From Brachycybe producta (Eukaryota > Arthropoda > Diplopoda > Playtdesmida > Andrognathidae), in the NCBI GenBank assembly GCA_036925085.1, contig JAUPFP010000021.1:72501-136500 (forward strand): a stretch of DNA of 64,000 nucleotides. The letters run 5' to 3'. The first letter of the stretch is position 1. Every line of letters begins with the position of its first letter. The notes beneath the pieces were generated by a model. The model was not told the origin of the DNA, made no database searches, and saw only the letters and a program-made list of their open reading frames with translations. Positions 1 to 17,472 of this stretch are shown here, piece by piece. The position numbers and the translations under genes are program-made.

Positions 1-436
1 GGGGCCAGAAAAGCCTTAAAAACGGCCCTGATCGCACTGTTGTGATAGCACTATCACACTATCGCGTTTGACTAGATATGATTGCTATCATGATTGCTAT
101 CACTTAATCACAATAGTAATAGTTGCTGAGTGACCACTTGTAGTGGGATATTCACTTTGTAGGGGAATTTGGCTTCTGTAGGGAGAGGCAACACTGTTGT
201 TGACTCAAACACGTTTCTTAACTGCTGGTGTGTGTTTTGTGCTGTCAAACATCACTGTCATCACAGAACTATCACGTTACTTCAAGACATGTAGGCAGTT
301 GCTATCGTGAGAGTGAACTATCGCAACTTTCATGACAGCTACTCTCACGAAAGAACTATTGCTGTGAAAACGAGGCTTTATTCACTTGACTATAACAGCG
401 CACAATTCTCTAGAAAACAACGACCCAACTAATCAC
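1..436 (-). other. Nardilysin intron sequence, CTATCAC-rich
   Basis: This stretch follows the splice donor that ends the last visible nardilysin exon, so it is intronic. It holds many short direct and inverted copies of CTATCAC/GTGATAG-like words and no recognisable coding exon. Confidence 0.6.
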
Positions 437-3400
437 CTTGGAGGTGACATTTCCTTGAACTAAACCTTCGATATAAACACTTTTCTTTAAGCGATCGACG
501 AAATCCAAGAGATCATCTTTGGATAAATCTTTCACTAGAGACCGTTTGTCTATGGTATTCCAGTAGACGTGTTGAAGGACCGTACGACGAACTTCCCTTC
601 GCAAGGTGAACAAACATGCAATCAAGCGAGTTTCAGATGCCTTTTGTTTAAAACCGTAACGAGCCTACCGACACAATTTGTGTGGCTTTATGCAAGTGTT
701 ATAATAGCCTTCGTAGAGGTCCCTCACGACGGCGGCAAACAGTTCGTCGTCGACACTAAAATTCACAACGTGGTCCACAATTAAATCGAGAAGAACCTGT
801 ATAAATAGGCGCAAGCCTGTCACTCTGTTTCTATAAAAAAAAGTCTTCCAAGTCGATCGACACGTACGGAAAGTCTGTGGTTGAAGCCGTACACGCAAAT
901 GATTAGACCAACTTCATTGCCAAAGATATTGTAATTCAACATTGCAGCATCGGCAGCATAAACGTCTTCCTTCATGTTTTGCTTCAACGTGTTTATAAAA
1001 AGATCCAAAAGCAACGAACTGAAATCAAATACAAAAACCTTTAAAAGGAAGTGTTTAAAAAAAAAATGAACTAACGTGTACCGGACCTTTTCGGAGACGA
1101 AAGAACGAGCGAAGAAACGAAACTGAAATTAAAATGAGCTGTAAACGCAAACGTCCAAACGGAAAAATCATTCTCAGTTGTATTCTTAACGTAACGAAAC
1201 CGTCTATTAAGTGTTACTTCTCCTGCGTTCTACACAATCTACCTTTGGGTACATTGAATCGATTGTCCTTCTTATACCAGAGTTTATGTGACGAGTCGTC
1301 TAAAATCTTTATCGGCACTTCGGAAATTAAAATATCCGGTTCCTTCATACCAAAGTCGGTAGCTTAACAAACACGTAAAAATAATCGAGTTCACCAAACG
1401 CCAATTTCAAATAAGGTGCAATAAATACCTATGAATTTATTTGGTAACGGCAAATGGAAATCGAAGCGAACTGGATCTAAATCTGTCACAAATAACATTG
1501 TTAACATTAAGTCGTGTGCTTCTTGAATGACGGTAGTCGAATAGGAAGTCTCCCTTTGTCAATTTTGTTTCGACATGAGTACAACTCTTTTTAGAAGCAC
1601 ATTAAGAGTTTATTAGAGAAATTGAAAGTAGATTTGAAAGTCACGAATTGTCATAAAAATACTACCAGTTAATCCCTTTACATGAAATGGCAGTCTTTTT
1701 ATGACAATTTCTTACAAAATGAACTTTTCATGACAATTATAATAACAACTGGAACCGTATGTTTCCAAATGGCGACTTCTCAGACAAAAAGTGCTGTTTT
1801 GAATTTGTCACAGAAAACATATTTGGACGCTTTTAGCTTTCAAACAAGCTTTGAATTTCATTTCTAAAGTGCCAAACTCCGATTATATCTCATGTCGGAA
1901 ACATCCAACTCAACATATGTCACCTTTCCAGGTTTGTTGCCAACTCGAATCGATATCTACAAGAGGAAACGACGATGAATGTATCTGAAAACTACGGGGT
2001 TACAAGGGATACGTACTACTCTCGTTATAGATAGTCTGAAACCAAGGTTCGCGTTTGTCACAAACGCCATCCTCCATGAAGCGTTTCGACGTCACCATTA
2101 CGTTGCTACGTTCCGGCGTCAACAGATTCTGGCAATTGGCAATGGTCTAAATAGCAAACAAAAATTGGCTAAAATAACAAGGACCGGAAAATCTCCCCGC
2201 CTAAGAACTCTCGAAAGAATTAGTCAATTAATAGAAAGTTAACCTCTGCCTCGAAATCGAAAAATAGTTTGCCCCCAACGACATAATCTCGTGAAGGATA
2301 AAGTTGCATGTTTTGACACAGCGACTCGACATAATCGATGGAAGTCGTCTGAAACAGAAAAAACCTCAGCGAATGACTTCCTTCCTGCCTTACCGACAGA
2401 AGAAGATAAAAACAGCCATAGACAAACCTCTTCCTGGAACTGAAAATCGTTTTCGGCAATTGTTCGAATCTCGTCGAACACCCATTTCTGAGGACCGACG
2501 AGACGCAACAACTCGACGTAAGCAAACACTGCAGTTAGTACCTACGGTGAGAAATTAACAGACGGTTTGACAAAAAATTACAGTGAAGAAGCTCACTAAG
2601 GCACAAACCTCGTACAAGTGGACCATTCCCTCTTCCGTTAGTTCGATGCAGACGTTGAACAAAGCGTAACAAGAATTATATTCGAATCCACATTCACTGT
2701 TATCGACCCAAAGATTCAATGCCCAAACCCTTCAAGCCACAATTGAACATGTTTAAAAAATCATTTTGCAGTAACGTAATTTTGATCTTTCAAAAAACAG
2801 TCTGCTAGACACGAGTCGGCATCACAGACACAGCGAAAAAACATTCAAAACAATTCCCACAAAATATAAATTTTCAATTTGTTTCCTCTATTTTTTGCCA
2901 AAGTTTCAACTTCCCTAAAATATATGCGATATTGGTTCAAATCCTGACCAATTTTATTGAGAAGCAAATCGAGATAGTTATCATTAGAAATGGGCCATTC
3001 GAATCCCGCGAATCTTGAAAAAGATTCGAGATTCGTAAACTCGAATCTTCACCGCTTTTTTCGAATCCTAACTTTAAAAAAAAAATGTTAAAAACTTTGG
3101 TAAAATTAGTTTTAACTCCATTGACGTCCAATAGAAGCGTTCACTAACAAAAAACCGGCGATTGTTGCAATTTCGGTTGCAATGCCAAATTACCAATATC
3201 ACCATGTGGCGACCTTGAGGGCCACACAGTTTTTTTTTATTAATTTAATATATTTATTTGTATCGGAATATTGACATTTGTCCTGTAGGCACTTGACGGA
3301 TTCTTACATGAAGGATTCGAGATTCGAGAAATTTTTAGGATTTGGATTCGAGATAATTTAGGATTCGTCCCTCCTCTATTTATCATTCTCATCGTTTTCA

Positions 3401-5274
3401 CCTGCGTTTTAAATAAGACAAAATGCTGCCCTTTCCTTCATGGCCAACGAGAAACCAGAGGTAGTGAAGCGGTTTCGATCGATAGCAGCCAAGCATACTG
3501 GGCAGTGCCCAGTTAATATCCACTATGTGAGAACTCTTTACGGATGAAACTAGAAAACAAAATAAATCTTTTCAATTTGTCGTCTTCAGCTCCCATCTAG
3601 TTCATTTCCTCACTTCTAACCTCTGTATATCTTATAAAAAGATTCCGTATCAAAAGGAGAGATAGACAGTTGCGAGAAAGTAGGACGAGGAATAAAACTG
3701 TTTAAAAAATCAAACATAACAAGGTTCACAAAAGACTGGATCGAAATCGGGTAACATATCATACTTGCTGTTAATATCAGAAAAGGATTCCGTGACCCAA
3801 CGCTGTAACGTATCGAGCGGTTCTGAAAAAATAAACGGTACGAATGAGTATTTATCAGTAAACATTTGGTCGATCGAACGACCGCGAGAAGACCTCGTGA
3901 CTGAACAGCCAGAGTCATGAGGTGAGCGGAGTAATGATGTTTCCAAAATGCTAGCAATCTTTCGATAATGTCTATATTTTGTTTCAAAGGTTCGTTCTTC
4001 AATGTCTCCACATTGCCTGCAGGAGCAGTACAAAAGACCCGTTAGAAAGACGGTTCTCTTGAATGGAGCAAAAACAATATTCATTGTAAAATCCTCACCC
4101 CACATGAACTTCCTCATCGGATGACCGTCGACCGCAAAACTTCCAAAAATCTGCTGTTTCCTGTTCTCGTCCACGGGAAGACTCATTTTAAATTCTAACA
4201 ATAAAGAACAAAATGAAACCGCAAACTAACACCACGGCCTATGAGCTCTGACCACTGTCTACGATCTCGACTTCACTTTCGACACTTCCCCTTTTGAACA
4301 GAGGCGAAACGAAACACTGAGCAAATCTATCGAGCGACTCACGAAAATGAAGCTCGTGAACTTCGAACTGGAAAAGCGTCTGAAAAACATGAGTACCGGC
4401 AAAATTATGAAAGAGAGAGAGAGAGATAGATATGTTGACACACATATATTCGCACAAAATATTGCCGCTGCACGTTACCGTTTCACAGTCGGTGGAAGCG
4501 TTGTCAGAGCCACCGTGCCGCTTCAGAAACGCATCAAACGAATTTTCGTTTGGATATTTCTCATTTCCCATGAAAACCACTGCAATCGAACAAACAACGT
4601 AATATTTATGAACCTTATTATACCTTAGCCGATTATACTCCCCATTAATGGTCTAAGGATATACTAGGCGACGAACAAAAAGAGCGTCCGTACTTACTAT
4701 GCTCGAGGAAGTGCGCCAAGCCAGGAATACTTGGAGGGTCACTGAAACTGCCCACACCAACACAAAGTCCAGCCGCAGCCTATCCACATAACCAGGTCAC
4801 AAATCCATTCATTAAGTTTGGTTAGGAGAACATACAAAGACCTCGTCAACAAGAAATGACCAAAAAAAAAATACCATCTTTACGCCTTTTGTCCTTTTAA
4901 GACCGCATCCGCCGCTCTCCTCTTCATATAAACTATCCTTTTCATCTGATTTATCTTCATCGGTGTTGGAATCGTTTTCGTTCGATGATTCCTCCTCCTC
5001 CTCCTCCTCCTCTTCTCCTGTGTCTGATTCTTCTTCTTCTTTGTCATCTTCTTCTCCGTCCACAATGTGTTTATTCATTGAATTCACGTCCGATATTAAA
5101 AGAGCCGTAAGCCCGTTTGTCAACCTGATAACTCTGAACAGACCGAGAATTCATTGAGCCGGGCACGTGATTAAAGTTCTAACCTAACCTGTAGTCTCGG
5201 CTGTCTGAAACCGATTTCGTTGGAATTTCTATCGGGATTGATTCTGCTTGTCGCTGAAGCTGATTGGCGTCCAT
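437..5274 (-). CDS. NRDC: Nardilysin, M16 metalloprotease (3' part off window)
   Basis: Nardilysin is a zinc M16 (insulinase-family) endopeptidase that cleaves at dibasic sites. The start ATG is at 5274-5272, opening MDANQLQRQ. Exon 1 (5189-5274) splices in frame to 5124-4884, which encodes NGLTALLISD and then the long Glu/Asp-rich stretch that separates nardilysin from insulin-degrading enzyme. Exon 4698-4779 encodes GSFSDPPSIPGLAHFLEH, holding the inverted zinc motif HxxEH. The next exon (from 4579) continues MVFMGNEKYPNENSFDAFLK and GGSDNASTDCET. Later exons match the family: LVGHEGKGSILSYLKRR near 3500, ESLCQNMQLYP near 2300, HKLWYKKDNRFNVPKG near 1250, and FVDRLKKSVYIEGLVQGNVTSK ending at 437 in a GT donor. 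About the last quarter of the protein lies beyond position 1. It is divergent from PSMG4. The identification is secure because of the acidic insert and the QGNVTS block. Confidence 0.95.
2937..3390. repeat. GATTCGAG-rich intronic repeat in nardilysin
   Basis: Between two nardilysin exons, words such as GATTCGAGATTCG and their complements recur on both sides of a central AT-rich block. This looks like a decayed inverted-repeat element inside an intron. No protein is encoded. Confidence 0.45.
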
Positions 5275-5437
5275 CTTTTCCACCTAAAAGCCTGCCACAA
5301 TAGACAAGAAATAATTTGAATAAACAAACCAATGCCGTACAAACCGTACAATTAGAAAAGTAAACCCACAGTATAGGGAAAGACAACCTGTTCGACTCGG
5401 GCCAATTTCCTGTAATGTGAAATTTCACCCCTAAATT

Positions 5438-5640
5438 ACAGGCAAACAATTAGAAATCGGGATAAACAGACGTTAGCTCCGCCCTTTTTTATGACGAACG
5501 CAACTTTTAATTGGTTGGTTATGTAGTCTGACGTTACATGTTCCGCCCTTTTCAACGTCGAACCACACAACAAACAAAAGTTGCGTTCGTCATAAAAAGG
5601 GCGGAGCCAACTTCAGTTCGTCCCGATTTCTAATTGCCAA
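5438..5640. mobile_element. Palindromic MITE, 'A' subtype (GAAATCGGG outer arm)
   Basis: The element begins ACAGGCAAACAATTAGAAATCGGG and ends with the complement. The inner part has the GCTCCGCCC...TTTTTATGACGAACG arms and the TGACGT...CACATG centre shared by many copies in this window. It is flanked on both sides by the 9-bp direct repeat CCCTAAATT (5429-5437 and 5641-5649), which marks it as an insertion. It lies in the divergent intergenic region between nardilysin and PSMG4. Confidence 0.85.
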
Positions 5641-6381
5641 CCCTAAATTCCTTCTCTTTTTGTGTCCCTCTGGTGGCAAGTTAGCAGAACCACCATGTGG
5701 GTCACAATTGAGTATACATGTTTTATTTATAAATACTTATATTTGGTTGTTTCAATGAAAGGAACTTATTTTGCACATGCTCAATAGGTATAATAATAGT
5801 TTTATTCCTGTTGAAAATAATGGGGCACATATTTCCTGCACCTTGCAAATCTGCACCACAAAATTATTCTTTAGATTTGTTTGTAGAATGAGAATTCATT
5901 ATACTTTAAAATTCAATAACAAGCAAATTTGGCACTTTTTAATTTTTGTGTTTAATGTGTTCATTTAATTTTTAAATAAAGATATAAGCAAAAAATCCCA
6001 TTTGTTATTTCATCTAAGGTTGCATGTCGAACTAACTTTATTTATAAAAAAAATAAGAAAATCTGATCGTTTTCCGTTTTTCCATATTTTACTCAAAGCA
6101 AATCGTTAACTGAAATGAAAAAAAAAATTAAATACAATTATTTTTTTTAAATCAACATTTTCTGCAATTCTATTGTAGGTATACGATGTAATAAATATAC
6201 AGAAAAAATACAGTTTCAAAGTAATTTCAGAGTAACAAAACTTTGAAACTGTATTGCAAATAGGACGACTGGAAGCTGTTATTAGTTTGCCACCAGGCAG
6301 CAGCACCACACCCCTCCCCTTTAAAATTACAGAACATCAAAGGCGCCGACGTCCAGTAAACATACTGTCTTTCCTTGTACT

Positions 6382-6795
6382 GTGTGTGGAACCGAGAATA
6401 AAATGAGTGAATGCCGCCTCAAAGTTCACCAGTTCTCGAAAAGCGTTTCTGAAACAGTGATTCACTTCCACGTCCTACGATTGAAGGATAGTTTTTTCGT
6501 TTGGATCGGAACAAAACCTGAACTGAAACAATTAGCCATAGGAATGCTTTGGACGACGCAAGATGTAAAGAACCATCATCCGATTCATCCCCGTCCCTCG
6601 GTGACTGCTACGGCCTCAACCGCGTTGATGGGAGATTTTTCCGATACGACGTCTCAGAGTCTGGCCGCAAGACTGGCGAAGAGGACCGGGAAACAGGTGG
6701 TGGTCAGCTGCAACCTAAGTGGGAATGAAGAGATGAAATTGGCGGCTGAACAAGCCCTTCACGATGAAATGGACAATCATCCAGCCAAATTTTAA
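6382..6795 (+). CDS. PSMG4: Proteasome assembly chaperone 4
   Basis: PSMG4 (PAC4) pairs with PSMG3 to guide assembly of the 20S proteasome alpha ring. This single-exon frame gives 137 residues against about 123 in human. Family landmarks are VIHFHVLRLKDSFFVWIG near residues 26-43, LMGDFSDTTSQSLAARLAKR near 82-101, GKQVVVSCNL, and the C-terminal EMDNHPAKF. An insertion rich in His/Pro/Thr (about residues 62-80) explains the extra length. A second in-frame ATG at 6403 (MSECRLK) could be the true start; the first was chosen for length only. The neighbour downstream, DOT1L, is convergent. A polyadenylation signal follows at 6846. Confidence 0.92.
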   Translation: MCGTENKMSECRLKVHQFSKSVSETVIHFHVLRLKDSFFVWIGTKPELKQLAIGMLWTTQDVKNHHPIHPRPSVTATASTALMGDFSDTTSQSLAARLAKRTGKQVVVSCNLSGNEEMKLAAEQALHDEMDNHPAKF

Positions 6796-6845
6796 TCAAT
6801 TAGTTTTTTTTTTTTTGTATTTCACCCTTATACTTTATAAAGACA

Positions 6846-6851
6846 AATAAA
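6846..6851 (+). promoter_or_regulatory. Polyadenylation signal of PSMG4
   Basis: AATAAA lies about 50 bases after the PSMG4 stop codon, behind a T-rich 3' UTR, on the coding strand. Confidence 0.6.
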
Positions 6852-6924
6852 ATTTGATTCAATTGACGTGATGAACGTAGTCACAGCATAAAAATTATAT
6901 ATAATTTTTTCTAAGGCTGTCTTC

Positions 6925-7110
6925 ACAGGCAATGTAAAGACAGGGAGATAGTCGTTTACTCCCGCCCTTTTATGAGCGTCAGACCAAATATCAACCAATT
7001 AGAAGTTGAAAGGGGCGGAGTATGTGACGTCAGACCACATAACGAACCAATTAGAAATTGCCTGTCCTCATAAAAGAGGCGGGGCAAACAACTGTATTTT
7101 ACTTGCCTGT
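6925..7110. mobile_element. Palindromic MITE, divergent outer arms
   Basis: Starts ACAGGCAATGTAAAGACAGG and ends TTTTACTTGCCTGT, with the shared CCGCCCTTTTATGAGCGTCAGACC core and a central TGACGTCA. The outer arms differ from those of the A, B and C subtypes. No clean target duplication is visible. It sits between the convergent genes PSMG4 and DOT1L. Confidence 0.75.
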
Positions 7111-8044
7111 GATGAACGTCTCGCATAATTAACATATTGAAATGCAGACACTTCGAAGCAAGTACTATATTTTACTCGTTCACAATTAACAATCACGTAC
7201 ATATGTACAAACATTTTCTTAAAAAATGGCAGTTGAAACAACGAAACGATTGGCACGGACAGTAAGAAGAACCCGTCGCTCCTTTCTCGCTCTCCCGCAA
7301 AACAGAGAAGAGAAAAAATGAAGAGAGAGAGGGGGGGGGGGGCTTTTTAAAGTCCACTCGCCACGTTCCGACAAAGTGTACAAATAAAGAAAAATGAAAT
7401 TCTCCGAGACTAGGAGTTAAGGAAGGGGCTGAAATTCAATTAATGTAGCCAACGTGGCCCATTAGCAATCAAACCTTAAATGCTGCAAAGGGCCGTGTAA
7501 AAATGAAAAAAAAAAAAAAAGAAAAAATCGCAATACTATTAAAAATGAGAACAAAAAAATGCAAAATTGGAAATGTACATCAACAAGTTTCCTTTCTTTG
7601 GTGACAATGATGATAATGATACAGAACAGGATCCAAGAATGTAGTTTAGATTAAAAACAAAACTTGCAACGTTCAAAATAGACATACTTTGTACTTCTCA
7701 CTTCTTTTTTACTTTTAAAATTTCCAAAATTTCTAATCGGCTTTAGCCCACCGTAGTGTGGGGTGAGACAAGAGTTTGCACGCCTTCGGCAGCAGCAGCA
7801 CCACATCCAGTTGTTGTTGTTGGCAGTGTGTTTGTGGACGATGGTGTTTAAGAAAGCTCAAATTGGATCGGTTTTTATGGCAGTGAACGAGAGTAAAGTG
7901 CAGCTCTCGTAGCTTTTAACGTGCAGCGTCGTCGCATGGATCTCCTCCATCGAATGTACCCCCCTTCCCCCGTCACTTCAGACCGTTCCACACGAACCGT
8001 GAGGTAGGTAACTGGCACTGACAGCGGACAAAACGTCGAAAGAC

Positions 8045-15358
<7,314 letters not shown>

Positions 15359-15748
15359 TTTACACAAAACAAAACAGAAAATCCTTTTTCTTCCGCTCTA
15401 ATGAGTTTTGTTCTTCTTCCCGTCGCCCTTTCCTACTCCACTTTCGTACTATAAACTGAGTCATTCGGTGGTTCCGTCTCTGACACACACACACACACCT
15501 CAAACAAGCCCACCACGAAAGAGCAACGGGAACGAAAACGAAACAATCGCAGAAGCGACCGACGACGACGACTACTGCGCCGTCATGTGTTGCTGCCCGC
15601 AATACACCTAACATCGCTGAGAGCCTCCTGACGCTATTCTCCCTTCCTTTCTTCTTCTTTCCCCCCTCCCTTTTCCGACGAATCTCAAATAGGGTAAGTG
15701 CTGCCATCTCTTGACAATAGATTAGGTGCAATTACTTTCCAAACTCAA

Positions 15749-16066
15749 GCTAGGGTCACACGATAGTTAGGAAAACGGACGTTACTTGGTCTATCGGGCA
15801 ATTTCCCCAATGGGCTGTGCCTGGTACAAACTGCAACGTTGAGAGTACCGGGCCTAACCCAATAACGAACGTCAATTCGTCAAAACGCCAGTTGTCTGTC
15901 TGGACACAGAACATGCTATAACATCTGTGCCGCTGATCAATGTACGTTTTAGCACGTGACGTTTGTGTGGCCGTTATGGGTGACTAGTCGCGTTTGTATG
16001 TCAATGTTATGCAACAACCGACGTTACAACGTCAGTTGCTCTGAAGCTCGTGTGACCCCAGTCTAA
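15749..16066. mobile_element. Possible inverted-repeat element upstream of DOT1L
   Basis: CTAGGGTCACACGA on the left and TCGTGTGACCCC on the right are inverted, and the sequence just inside also has related GACGTT words. This looks like a small non-coding DNA transposon about 400 bases upstream of the DOT1L start. No target duplication was resolved. Confidence 0.45.
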
Positions 16067-16347
16067 GAATCAAAATTTAGCCTTGTAGCCTATTCGCAAT
16101 TTTTTACCTAGCGTTCGTTTCCAATAATCTTCCGTGTTTACCATTAAATTCAATCTTTTGAGTCGATGCCAACTAAACTCGTTTCATTACTAACAATAAA
16201 TATATTTATTTTTTTTTATTTTTAATATAATACCAAAATAAAAAATAGTAGAATCAGAACAAAATCGTCGTCTACTCGAGGGATTTGGTAACGAAAGTAC
16301 CGGTATAATACCTATAGATGGCAGCACTTACCCAAGTACACTCTTAT

Positions 16348-16540
16348 ACGGGCAAGTGGGCTCAGCACAAAACTATCGTTTGCCCCGCCCTTTTATAAGG
16401 AACAGCAATTTCTAATTGGTTTATTAATTGGTCTGACGTCACATGCCCCGCCCTTTTCAATTTCTTTTTGGTTGATACTTGGTCTGACGCTCGATGCCGA
16501 TGTCGACCCCGATGGTTTTGTGCTGAGCGCACTTGCCTGT
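16348..16540. mobile_element. Palindromic MITE, 'C' subtype (CTCAGCACAAAA arm)
   Basis: Begins ACGGGCAAGTGGGCTCAGCACAAAA and ends with TTTTGTGCTGAGCGCACTTGCCTGT. The core carries CCCCGCCCTTTTATAAGG, TGACGTCACATG and TGGTCTGACG. The flanks CACTCTTAT and CACTCTCGT form a 9-bp duplication with two differences. Confidence 0.8.
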
Positions 16541-16699
16541 CACTCTCGTCTGTTTCGAGTTTTCGTCCCCCCTTATTGATTTCACCCTTTCCCGCGAGGA
16601 AAAACCGATGCCCCTTTGACGTCATTGACAATCCTATTGGACGCAATTGACAAAACCTCATTTACGTCATTACAAATGAAGACGTCATAATGCAATTTA

Positions 16700-17040
16700 G
16701 AAGCAAGTGGGCGCCGCACGGTTAAACGTTATCATTTGTTTACTTCCTCTTTCATTTCCGTTATTATAGCCATCTATTGATTGCAAGTGGAAAGAGCCGT
16801 CTGGCTATGTGATAGATTAGCCCTTTATTTTAGGTATCTGAAGTAATTGTCATTGTGGCTGCTTGCTTTAAAGCTTGTTCATTCTTATGTTTATTCTCCC
16901 ATTGGTAAGTGGTTCGCGCCGCATACAGTTTTTTTTCTGTTTATTGTGGGGGACTGTTAAATAGGTTATGTTAGGATATTTTTACTTTTATTTTTATTCT
17001 TATTTTATTGTTTTTAACGGTGCGGCGCCCACTTGCCTGT
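16700..17040. mobile_element. TIR element with GCAAGTGGGCGCCGCACGG ends
   Basis: Terminal inverted repeats are GCAAGTGGGCGCCGCACGGTT and its complement ending CACTTGCCTGT. The flanks are an exact 9-bp duplication, TGCAATTTA (16691-16699 and 17041-17049). The interior is non-coding and matches a second copy at 39636-40117. It shares the ACAGGCAAGTG tip with the palindromic MITEs. Confidence 0.85.
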
Positions 17041-17152
17041 TGCAATTTAAGAATGACATACGTACTTCAAACACAGAGTAGAGTTGTAACTTTCTATTCT
17101 ATGACTAAAATAGGCCTACATATATACTTGATTGATATAGTCAAATAATCAA

Positions 17153-17201
17153 AGTAGTAGTACCAAAGAGAGACCCTTTTACTCTCTTTGGTAGTACTAC
17201 T
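17153..17201. repeat. 20-bp-stem hairpin
   Basis: Arms 17153-17172 and 17182-17201 pair over 20 positions with one mismatch around a 9-base loop. It lies about 270 bases beyond the stop codon of the deaminase-like gene. Confidence 0.75.
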
Positions 17202-17472
17202 CCTAGTTGTAGTAAACGGTGCTCACCCCTATCACCTCCCTCCCTACAACCCTCAGCAGATTTGAATTTCGTATGCAAAATAAAGAGTTGGACTTCATGC
17301 AATGCAATTATTATAATGAATTATTAGCTAATTACATGAAACGATTCCAAAAATCTAAACCGGCAGAACAGGTTCTACGTTTGCGTTTTATGCACAATCT
17401 TATTATTACACACAAAATGAAAGAATAAACTTCGAATCAGGGGTCACCTCCTTGGTGGGTCTTTAAGAGGGG

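Noticed and set aside
4963..5157. Plus-strand open frame with a poly-serine product
   Set aside because: It is the complement of the GAG/GAA repeats that encode the nardilysin acidic insert.
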